Shown in pieces: positions 21,593 through 31,426 of a DNA stretch of 64,000 nucleotides. Each line of letters starts with the position of its first letter. Positions within the stretch are counted from its first letter, which is position 1. Both the position numbers and the translations under genes were made by a program. The DNA is from Phaseolus vulgaris (Eukaryota > Streptophyta > Magnoliopsida > Fabales > Fabaceae), in contig NC_023758.2 in the NCBI RefSeq assembly GCF_000499845.2, positions 20,040,034 through 20,104,033 on the forward strand, read 5' to 3'. The notes beneath the pieces are model-generated. The model was not told the origin of the DNA, did no database searches, and saw only the letters and a program-made list of their open reading frames with translations.

Positions 21593-23739
21593 GAATGTTG
21601 TGCAAGATATCTTTTGGACACATCCAGATTCTGTAAAGCTAGTGAACTCATTTAATATTGTCATATTAATGGATAGTACGTACAAGACGAACAAGTATAG
21701 AATGTCGTTACTTGAGGTTGTTGGTATTACGTCAACTGGTTTGACATTTTCCGTTGCATTTTGTTTACTAGCAGCAGAAAAGGAAAATAATTTTTTGTGG
21801 GCCCTTGACAGACTTAAAGGTTTGTTTTTTAGAGTTGATTCATACCCTAGGGTGGTAGTATGTGATAGAGATATTGCCTTAATGAATGCAATCAGAATCG
21901 TTTTTCTTGAAGCTTATAATTTGCTTTGTCGATTTCACATTGATAAAAATGTGAAAACAAAATGTAAAATGTTGGTGCATCCAAGAGAGGCATGGGATCA
22001 AGTAATGGAAGTGTGGGGATCTATTGTGGATTGTGGTATTGTTGAGGCATTTGAAGACCGTGTCAATGCTCTTGAAGCTGTTTGTTCTCCATGGCCTATA
22101 TTTGTTGATTATGTGATGACTACATGGTTACGTCCACATAAAGAAAAAATTGTGAAGGCATGGACAAATAAGGTCATGCACTTAGGAAACACAACAAGTA
22201 ATAGAGTTGAGGCGACACACTAGAGCCTAAAGAGAGTTCTTCAGAATTCCATGGGAGATTTATGTTTCTGTTGGGATTCGATCAATAAGATGATTATTTT
22301 ACAACATAATGCAATCAAAGCTTCATTCCAAAAGAGTTTGCATGTGGTCAGATATCGGTTTAAGGTTACAACTTACAAAAAGTTGTTTGGTGAAGTGTCA
22401 AAATATGCTTTGAACCTTATTTTGGAAGAGCTTGATAGGGTTAAATAAGTGGGGTTTACTAAAAAAAGGTGTGGAAGTAGTCTTACATCTACTCATGGTC
22501 TTCCTTGTGCGTGTCAATTGGCTTTGTTTGGTGTGGGTAGCATACCACTTAAATCGGTACATGTGATGTGGACTCGTTTAAGCTTTGAAGATATTGCAAC
22601 TGAACAATGTTCATCCGAGTTGTCAATTGATAAAGAGTTTGAGGTGATCGTGAAGCGGTTCAAAGAGTTGGACGTTGCAGGTAAGTTTACATAAAAAGTA
22701 AATTGCAGGAGATTGCCTTTCCAGAGAAGACATCTATTTACGCACCCAATGATAAGGTCAAAACAAAAGGTGTTGTAAAGATGACACGTCCTACCAAATT
22801 CATGAGATCAACTAAGCGAATCCCTTCTTATTTTGAACATATGGATTTATTACACTCACAACATGATAGTTGTGCAAGTAAAAAATCTAATGAAGGAATC
22901 TTACCAGAAGTTGTACCACCAAAATCTATTCCTTTCCTTTATCAGTTCCCTGTGGGGTATCATCCATACATTCTTGATGTTGTCGATGTTAAGGCTGATG
23001 GTCATTGTGGGCACTGTGTTGTTGCTGCCGAATTGGGCATGGGAGAGGAGTCATGGGCTATTGTTCGAATGAATTTGTTAAAACAACTAAGTGAATGGAG
23101 ACAAGAATATGTTGAACTGTTTGGTGCTGATGAAAGATATGAATACTTAAAGAAGTCACTTCTAATTGACCACATGTCTATGGTACGAACCACTAACATC
23201 CTTTTCCCTGTAATTTGCATTTCTTCATTTAACTTTGTTCCTCAATTGTACTTGCAGGCAGAAACAGATAAGTGGATGACAATTCCAGACATGGGATACG
23301 CTATTGCAAATCGGTATAATGTCATTCTTGTTTCTTTGTCCATGGTACAATCATTGAGTATTTTTCCTTTACGGACACAACCACCAACTAACTTTCGTCA
23401 TCACCGAATCATTGCAATTGGTCATGTCCACGGAAATCATTTTGTCCAGGTATAATCTAAACAAATAAAAAAGTTACCCACAGTACTAAATTACAATTTA
23501 TGTAACTTATGTTTATTACCTTTATAGGTGAAGCTCAAAGATGGCTGTCAAATTCCACCTACGGATATATTGTGGGCATCGCATTGCAAGTTTATACACA
23601 ACTAATGTCGATTAGACGATACTTGTAAATGTAAACATTTGTAATGTATGTGTTGACAACATTTGTAATGCATTTAATCGCTTATAGAACCATTATGGAT
23701 GCCAAAACCAAAATTGATTTCCTCTGTACGGATTCCTAT

Positions 23740-24025
23740 ATCCGCAAGTCATGAAGCTACCTACGGATGAAAATATCTGGAAGGCATGGAATGTGCTACA
23801 GATGAAAATATCCGGAAGGCATGGAATGTGCTACGGATTAAAATATCCAGAAGGCATGAAATGTGTTACGGATGAAAATATATGGAAGACATGGAATGTG
23901 CTACGGATTAATATATCCGGAAGGCATGGAATGTGCTACGGATTAAAATATCCAGAAGGCATGGAATCTGCTATGGATGAAAATATCCAAAAGTCATAAA
24001 TAAGCCTACGAATGGCCACATCCGG
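23740..24025 (+). repeat. Tandem CGGAT/ATCCG array after the OTU-transposase
   Basis: Seven or eight units of about 38-39 bp, each with TACGGATxAAAATATCCGGAAG followed by CATGGAATGTGC, stand just after the transposase stop and before the convergent PMD gene. The unit is the same CGGAT/ATCCG palindrome found near both ends of the MULE. It lies where the two genes' transcripts would meet, so it may form hairpins or act in 3' end formation. The 82-residue ORF over it (23751-23999) is a repeat artefact. Confidence 0.8.
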
Positions 24026-24479
24026 AACTGTCTTTCGATTTCGTTAACATCAATTTTTAAAGAGTGAATAACTGAATATCTATCCCAAAGCACAGTAAAT
24101 AGCAATACTAAAATCCAAATTCAATAATATAGATAAGGTTCAAACATCGTCACGCAAAAAAATATTACATAAAAAAAAATCCTAATAAATTATTCAATAT
24201 ACATTATCATTATCCTAAAAACATTATCAGTCATTCCTACGTGAATGTCTCCTGACATATACAACTCTATCATCAGTCGCTCATCGTGCTAACATAATGG
24301 TTGCTTGTATGCTTTCTCAAACAACGTTGCCCTCCATGACATCAACATCATTATGTAATGGTTGCAATGTCTTTACGGCAAATACCCTACAAACATGAAT
24401 GTCATAATATTAGAAAAAGATAACATAAATTAATACGTTAATAATGTTACAACCATACTAGTACAGGATGTTCAGGATG

Positions 24480-25988
24480 TGACTCCTTAGGATGACTTGG
24501 CATTGCTCCGTGGCCAGGTGCATGTAAGGGTACTAATACAGGACGCTCATCCTCCTCCGCATTAATGACATATGGATGTGACACAGATCGAAATCAAGAC
24601 AAGTACTTTTCAACGCAGGATAAGGTGCTATGGTCATATCATTTATGACATAGTCATTGAAATGTAACCATCGACGGTCAATTTCATGTGTATCCGGATC
24701 ACCATGTCTAAGTACAGATGGGATGCGAGGGATGATCTGTGTATATCCATACTGACGCAGAACACTCTCTGGCATATGCAATTGTGTCAAATTTCCAAGT
24801 CTTAAATAACCAGAGAATAAGGAAATCCACTCGAATTGACGTTCTTCCCTGTGCTCGTCATATGGACAGAATGCAAACTGGTGACAATGCATCTAACTGC
24901 GATTGAACAACAATTGAAGTTCCTTTTCCTGCATCATACATCATACATCGATGTTCGTCTCAGTATACAATGCTTGCAAACGTATCATCCCTATAGAGAG
25001 GAAGTGCTAATAAATTCACCCCTGCAACAATGTGGCATAACCAGCTAATTACTTAGTTTTTGCATAACTACAGTCTCCTAGTTGCTCATACATGTGAGTT
25101 AATGCAGCTGTCTCCCAAGAATATCCCTTGGTCAGCCTCAAATCAATGAAAAAAGCCAAGATAAAAGACATTAACTGATGTAGCACTCTTGTCGGCGAAG
25201 ATAGTGCAACCGACAAGGTGAAGTAAGTAAGCTCTGATAGCCACAATCCACTGCCTCCTTGAGCATGCATCTTCGTAGACATCTCTTAACCAACTTAGGC
25301 GCATATTAGCTCCCCGGTAGTGTTTTGTTTCTTCGGATGCAACTCCACGATCAACACGGATGGATTCTACCAATAAATCATTCACTGAATCTGCATCCAA
25401 GGTTTCCTGCATGTAAAATTGACCCACAATGGGTAAATGCAACAAATTTGGCATATCATCAAGACTGATGGTCATCTCCCCAACTGGTAAATGAAAGTTG
25501 TTTGTCTCAGCATGCCACCTCTCTACAAAAGCACACAGTAGTCCTCAGTCTATATTCTCATAACTGGCATGAACCAGACCACCTAAGCTAGATATTTCTA
25601 CAACAGCCTGTATGCGCTCATGAGGTGCTCCTAACTTATTTATCTTCCTCCTATGTGAAAAGACCTTAAGTTCATCACAATCCTACAATAATGAACATAC
25701 ATCATCAATAAATACATACATACCAAATACAAGAAATTAATTTTCAATACTTACCACACCATCCCACAATTGTCTGGCTACATGATGTTCATAATTAATT
25801 AGTAACGACTTATCCACTGACCCTCTTGGATAACTGTCATCATCAATTTCAACTTCTTCTTCTTCAATATGATATTCAAAGTGTTCATTTTGAACTAAAG
25901 TACTAGCACCACCACGTCTTCTTTTCACCGATGCAGTTGGTCGCACACGGTCTAAATTAAAACTTCCTCCACCTCTAGTCCTCACCAT
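24480..25988 (-). pseudogene. Plant mobile domain gene of MULE copy 1
   Basis: It begins MVRTRGGGSFNLDRVRPTAS at 25988, a basic then acidic N-terminus (HIEEEEVEIDDD). The first intron is 25754 down to about 25686 (GTAAGT...TGTAG). Exon 2 carries the PMD core: IQAVVEISSLGGLVH, LLCAFVERWHAETNNFHLPV, GEMTISLDDMPNLLHLPIVG, LSWLRDVYED and RAYLLHLVGCTIFADKSA (about 25660-25180). The domain decays with stops and frame breaks to about 24480. A stop after HASYENID (about 25555) interrupts the core. Cellular PMD proteins (MAIN, MAIL1) act with phosphatase PP7L in silencing; transposon copies have unproven roles, perhaps evading silencing. Its 3' end faces that of the transposase. Confidence 0.8.
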
Positions 25989-26089
25989 CTTACTTTTCAT
26001 AAAATTGACATTCAATCCAAAAATATAATGGAACACAAATAGTATAAAAAAAATCAAAAATATCATATTGCCAATTTCCAATTGCCCCA

Positions 26090-26290
26090 ACTTCCGGACA
26101 AAACCATCCGCAGTTCAAACAATGTATTCTGGATAAAAATATCCGTAGCTCAAACCATCAATTCCAAATAAATATATCCTGTATCTAAAGTTGAATTCTG
26201 GATAAATATATTCGATAGGCACAAATGAGTTCTGGATGAATATATCCGTAGACATACATGAATTCCGAATACATAGATCTGCAACACTTA
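26090..26290. repeat. Right subterminal CGGAT/ATCCG repeats of MULE copy 1
   Basis: Five or six units such as TTCCGGACAAAACCATCCGCAG, TTCTGGATAAAAATATCCGTAG and TTCTGGATGAATATATCCGTAG occur every 35-45 bases. They mirror the left subterminal block and precede the start of the PMD gene, so they fall in its promoter or leader. Confidence 0.7.
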
Positions 26291-26599
26291 CCTTGTCTTC
26301 TCCGACGATGTTTCCTTCTCCAACATCCGCTCCTGGGTTTCGCTGCCTCAGAGGTCCTGCTTTACCTGCGACGGTGGTGCTCCTACGACGGTGCTACCTG
26401 CGACGGTGGTTGTGACGGACGAAGATGAGTGTTCCGTCATAAGGTTCATTGCGAAAACGAAGAAGAAAAAACATTGGGTGCATGTATTGGGTGCAAATCT
26501 CACACTAACCTAATATCAAGTTCCTTAAGGGCAGTTTAGTCTTTTCCTATTTACAATTGGGTGTCAATTCAAAATGATTAGGTGGAGAAAGAATCAGCC

Positions 26600-26608
26600 A
26601 AAGTTTTC
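26600..26608. repeat. Right target duplication of MULE copy 1
   Basis: AAAGTTTTC follows the right terminal repeat; the partner AAAGTTTTA is at 17434-17442. Confidence 0.75.
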
Positions 26609-27692
26609 TAATACATTTATTAAGAAAAGTGAGCTATATTAACCAGTTATTCCTTTAAGAACAATATAAAATCGTATATACATTAAACTTGAATTCCTTG
26701 AAAAACGTTTTAAACTTGAGAAGCCAATATCCACTATAATATCCCTGGTTGCTTTTCCATGAAAATGTGACTACTAATTTCTTAAAATAAAATAAAGATG
26801 GGGAAAAGAGGTTAAGTTTAGGAAATCTTAAACCTTTTATTAAGAAAAAAAAAGTAGAATTCTTGCACTCATTTAACTCATACATACATGGATGTCAATT
26901 AAACATTTTACTCATGAACTTGTTGTGAAGTATAGTACAAAGACAATAGTTAAACCTGCAACTTGAGAAAACTGGATCCGTCAACAATGTTTTTTAATTT
27001 AATAAACACACAAGCAAGACTGTACATTTCTATCTCAATGTAAGCCACTATATTTAAAATTAAAATAAGCATATAAATTATGCATCATGCCCCTGAAAAA
27101 AGATTCAAAATCACAAAGATTAAACATTGTCAATACTCCAATGGAAACATAAATATAGTACTTTCCACATTTAAGATGAAGGTTTCTCGGCTCTCACTTT
27201 GCTCATTTTCAAGCTTAATAGGTTACTGTTAAAAAAATACAAGACATTATAACAAAGGCACATCATAACTCACTAGGCATCAACAATTTAACCCTACCCA
27301 CACAATGACTAACACCTTTTAGAGTATAAATTCATCTAGCGTTATCACAAAATGAAGTTTTATTTGCAAACGAAAATTTCTATTCCATGATGTTAATACA
27401 GGAAGAGATTGAAACCTTAATCTATATAAATATAAACCCTAAATCCATCATAGAATGGTGCTTCATATGTTTTATTATGTATTTACAAAGTAATAATTAT
27501 GCTTGTGCAATAATAGGAAATCATGACGCCATTCACAACAGTTAATGATATTTTGCAAACTGAAGGATCAAAGTGAGAATTTCATAATTTACAATCTTAA
27601 GACTAAAATGGGGTGTTTTTATGAAAAGAATGTACCTTAAGTAGCCAATTGGGATTCTAAGGTATCTCAGGTTTCGAATTTGAAAACTAATT

Positions 27693-27772
27693 TGAGTCTC
27701 CTTATTGTTCGCCAGAGTCAAACCAAATAATTTGAGTCTCCTTATTGCTCGCCAGAGTCAAACCAAATGTTT
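27693..27772. repeat. 40-bp tandem duplication
   Basis: TTTGAGTCTCCTTATTG followed by TTCGCCAGAGTCAAACCAAA is repeated twice head to tail, with one base change (TTCGCC versus CTCGCC) and slightly different ends. Near identity suggests a recent duplication. Confidence 0.85.
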
Positions 27773-28117
27773 TCTTCTCTGTCTCCAAAAATGCTAGAGT
27801 TTGGAAAATTAAAATTGAAATTAGAGAGACTTTGTTGATCTTTTTCAGCAAGTGTACCAAGTCAGAAGTAATAATTTGTCTTTGAAAGACAGGTGTCAAC
27901 CCATAAGGAACAATTATTTAAAATTCTAATCGTAGCATTCAGTAAGTATAAGAATATATGTTATCTCCTAAACGTCAATGTCTCGCATCTTTAGAAAAAA
28001 CATTCTTATCAGCAAGAACATATGTTATATAGCAATTGATACATTCTAATCTATGTCTAGCATAAGAACATATCAAGTATTCTCATTTAGGTCAATTTTT
28101 TATAAGTACTTTCTAGT

Positions 28118-28275
28118 CAAGTTCAAGAAACAGGTTCATGAATAAAAATTCAAGCTTTAAGCGCAAAATACAAGATCCAATAATCAAGTTCATGAATATA
28201 AAAATTAAAGATTTAAGCACATAATACAAGATCCAATAATCAAGTTCATGAATTAAAATTTCAAGCTTTAAGTAT
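28118..28275. repeat. Tandem repeat of about 63 bp, three copies
   Basis: The unit contains GTTCATGAATAAAAATTC, AAGCTTTAAGCGCAAAATA and CAAGATCCAATAATCAA. It occurs at about 28126, 28189 and 28250, the last copy partial. Copies differ at several sites, so the array is not very recent. Confidence 0.75.
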
Positions 28276-30489
28276 AACATGACAATACCAATATCAAAGA
28301 GTAACAAAGATTCATATACAATTACCACCAAAATACATTGGAACTTGAACAAATTACTCTCAATACCAAAGGAAAGAATTAATCACTCATGGTGGCCATT
28401 ACATGTACCAAAGTCAAAGAAAAAGATCGAAATGTTTCTCCTTGTCAGTTGCCTCTTTTAGGGTTTCCTTCCTTTGGTTTCCCTTTCAGGTCACACCTTT
28501 TTCTCTCTTATGCCATTATTTAACCTAATTGGACTTGGGCTAAGTGACATATCGCTCAAGCGAGGAATAAAAACAGAAAATCCATATTCTCTGAAACAAC
28601 CTCTAATCCTTTGCTCTATCTTTCCTTAAATCCCTAAAAATAACACAAATTTGGGATTAAATAATTTCATTAATCTCATAACTTCAAAATATATTATTAG
28701 ATTCAAATTTCTCAAATTGAGGTTGAATTATAACTTTACCAATGACTAAAATCCATAAGTGCCTAGCTTCATAAAGTCTCACTAAATTATGACACTTATC
28801 ATACTTCACGCTCATAGTATGTGTTTATGAATGTGCCAAGTGAGGGTTCAAAGAAAGAAATGAAAGGGTTTCGAAAGAGAAGAAACAAACAGAACCTTGG
28901 ATTCCAGAGAGTTCAAAGAAATGAGAGGGTTCAAGGGTTTTAAAATACAATGTTTGACAAAATTATTTCTCTAACATCCATGTCCCAAAAAATGTGGTTT
29001 ATAGTGATTTATAGGTCATATTTGTAAAAGTTTTTCCTTTTCCACTTTTAGGCCACATTTATATGTATGTGGCCACTTTTAGGCCACAATTTTATTGTTT
29101 AGCCCACACATTCTAAGACATCACTTAAAAAATATGGAATAAATAAACAATGGTTTTACAAATGTGGTATTTGGTAGTCCTTAAACCACACTTGTAAAAT
29201 CATTGCATCTTCTATGTTTAGGAAATGATTATATAAGTGTGACCTAGTTCAATGTTGTCTAAAACAAATAGCATTGAACAACTTTAGCTTGTTTGAAGAT
29301 TTTCCTTGTATCAGAATTTGTATTTAAACACTTTTGGAATTTAGAATGACTAGGAATATTTTGACAATTTAATAGAGAGAATATATCTTTGTTAGGGTTA
29401 TTCCCTCCATCTTGCGATCTTATTAGGAATTCTCCCTCTTGTGATAATCATCCTTAGGCTTATCAAATCTTGTTTGTGGTGCCTCTCTTTCTCCAGGTTT
29501 TCATTGTTAATGTTTTAATTGATTCCATTTTGTAACCCTAAATTCCTAATTCTAGTGTTAGTTCTTATTTGGAAACATATCAACAACAAAAATGAGCGAG
29601 TTGTTGATGCAAAACAATTTTAACTCATTCACCGTGTGATCGTTGATATGACACAAACTTTTATGTATCTTCTTGGCAGATGAAGGAAACAAACATTTTT
29701 TGCAACAGATAAGAGACATTAAAAATCTTTTACGAGAAGTACAATGTTAACTTAAGATTATTTTGGTATCGTTTGAGCACAAAAAAGTTTCCCATACATA
29801 AAAAAGACTGCACAATTTTATATCGTTTAGGAGACGAAAACTTACGTTTTATATGATATGTTGTGAACACAAATATTGTCTTACAAATGAAGTAAGACAA
29901 TGTTTTATACTTTGTTGTTTTTCTATGCTTTTCTTCAAAAGAGTTTGTCACACCAACATGTAGTTTGATACTTAAAAAAAAGTTAAAACAAAATTCAATA
30001 TTTCTCTTGTGATATTTTGTACAGTTTAGTTTATAGTTCAACCTCTAAGGATTAAACACTATATTAAATAATAGAGAAAAAAATTCAACGAGAAAGTTTA
30101 ACATATCACCCAAAAAAATTTATAGGACTATATCTATCATATAGACAAAATGAAAATAAAATCAACTCATTATAATTTGTGGAATATTATAACTCGTGAA
30201 AATATACTTATTATGAAACTTGAAGCATAATACACACAAAAAAGAGTTAGATAATCTTAAGCAAAAGGCCAAGACATATAATAAACTATACACTGTTAAA
30301 ATCTAAATATAAAAAAAAATTCGCATGTATAAAACGACAAGAGATACCATTAGGATTATACATGAAGATACAAATGATTTAAAGGAAAAATAAGACATGT
30401 AGGATGAAGAAGTTAGAAATGATTTTAAAAGATATTAAGTCCCCTAATTGGTCTTTAGAACTTTGGAGCAAAGTAGTCCAAGATGCAAC

Positions 30490-30620
30490 ATAACATGAAA
30501 ATCTTATTGTATCTATCAAAAGTGTGGGAGTCCAAAGTTACAACTATAAATGAAGTTATGAATGTGGAAACCATGACCTTAGATGAAGTTATTAAATCTT
30601 TTAAGGTTCACTTGTATTAG
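30490..30620 (+). pseudogene. Copia gag fragment (UBN2-type)
   Basis: One frame reads LLYLSKVWESKVTTINEVMN then VETMTLDEVIKSFKVHLY and stops. This matches the conserved part of copia gag (a KVT-I-E-...-LDEL-...-L-x-H pattern) also present in the gag segments elsewhere in the window. Upstream bases (30390-30490) give further weak gag-like phrases with frame changes. No LTR was found nearby. Confidence 0.6.
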
Positions 30621-30756
30621 TGAAGTTGAATTCCTTTTGATCATGATGACTCTTCTTTCAATTCTGACTTCTCATCTTCGGTATTTGGTTTTTAGGTCTG
30701 TGGGAAGTTTACTTGCAAAAGGTTGTTTGACGCTCACATGAGTTATTTTGCAAGTA

Positions 30757-30826
30757 CTTTTGTTTTGGTTGTTGTGCATATAATGATATACTTTTGTTTT
30801 GGTTGTTGTGCATATTTATAAGGTCT
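30757..30826. repeat. Short direct duplication (about 30 bp)
   Basis: ACTTTTGTTTTGGTTGTTGT followed by GCATAT occurs at about 30757 and again at about 30791, separated by only a few bases. The identical copies suggest replication slippage. Confidence 0.8.
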
Positions 30827-31426
30827 TATTGTGCTAAAATTAAGATATGGATCGTGATTAACATTTGCATTACCTAATTTTTGTACAGTTTAACTTAGGT
30901 TAATTTACTTTTACTTCAATATATTCCTCTTATGATGGTCGATCGATACGAAATAACAATAGATCCTAAGGTCATTCCACCCTCTAACTATACAATTAGA
31001 GATGACAAAACAAAATATATCAAATAAAAAAAACTATTGAAATATCAATTTTAATCTCTCAACTATTTATATATCTAGTGTAAGTCATCCACGTTACATA
31101 TGTGATACAATATGAATACGTGACTCTAAATTAATTTCTAACTTTTCAAAATAAATGTTATTTATTTACTCTAAGGACTTAAAAGAATTACAAATACCTA
31201 TATAAAACTTCAGTGAAATTAGAACATGAATTTTTGTTATACTTAAACTACAATTAAAGAAATACTTATTTTTAACAACATGAATAAATAAATTTAAATG
31301 TTAAAAAATTAAAAAATTCATGGTGAACAGAATGAAAATAAATAAAGTGAAAATTAAACCTTACAATCCAAGAATATATATCTTGGAAACTTTTCGCATA
31401 GAATTCAAACTGTCTGAATCTCCGAG

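Larger units (their letters stand above)
18030..23628 (+). pseudogene. MULE transposase with C-terminal OTU-like protease domain, disrupted
   Basis: It starts METANIYMG, with a stop three codons later, and most of the N-terminal FAR1-type DNA-binding region is deleted near 18113 (the chain jumps to KVVKGGWLN). Next come CGSHNHDLEEKMVGHPYAGRL-like sequence and VEDMTKTSVKPRNILLTMKE. A copia insertion splits the gene at 18449/21593. The MULE catalytic core follows: MDSTYKTNKYRM (first Asp, about 21668), VVCDRDIALMNAI (second Asp, about 21857) and LCRFHIDKNVK. A SWIM-type zinc finger KRCGSSLTSTHGLPCACQLA is at about 22465-22522. The OTU-like domain is at about 22920-23450: ADGHCGHCVVA supplies Asp and Cys, and GNHFVQV supplies His. 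Introns are seen at about 23181-23257 and 23450-23528. OTU proteases cleave ubiquitin-type bonds; this one's substrate is unknown. Stops near 22223 and 22447 also break the frame. Confidence 0.85.
17443..26599 (+). mobile_element. MULE copy 1 with OTU-transposase and PMD genes, interrupted by a copia element
   Basis: Left end GGCAATTGCTTCTTGCACCC and the complement of the right end GGCTGATTCTTTCTCCACC are imperfect inverted repeats of about 41 bp (17443-17484 and 26559-26599). They are flanked by a nine-base duplication with one mismatch. Inside are, in order: left subterminal CGGAT repeats, a plus-strand transposase with a C-terminal OTU-like domain, a tandem CGGAT/ATCCG array, a minus-strand PMD gene, and right subterminal repeats. 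Length is 9157 bp, or about 6.0 kb without the nested copia element. A second copy at 39134-42654 has the same ends and order, which confirms the boundaries. Both genes are broken, so this copy is not autonomous. Confidence 0.88.
26609..31426. other. Intergenic region left of CPN60A2, no gene recognised
   Basis: About 4.8 kb of AT-rich DNA without a convincing gene. It holds local duplications (separately listed), a gag fragment near 30.5 kb, and a CACTTTTAGGCCACA-type repeat around 28960-29220 that looks like a worn dispersed element. CTTGAGCGATATGTCAC-like sequence near 28540 resembles legume repeat DNA. Annotated-looking ORFs here are short and of low complexity. The last few hundred bases should contain the CPN60A2 promoter; no clear TATA box was found close to the start. 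Confidence 0.5.

Noticed and set aside
23751..23999. 82-residue ORF with repeated ENIWK...GRHGMCYGLKYPEG
   Set aside because: It is the translation of the 38-39 bp CGGAT tandem array; periodicity is in DNA, and the frame is lost in copy 2.
29730..30041. 103-residue minus-strand ORF
   Set aside because: It has no homology I recognise, no splice context and AT-driven composition; it is probably chance.
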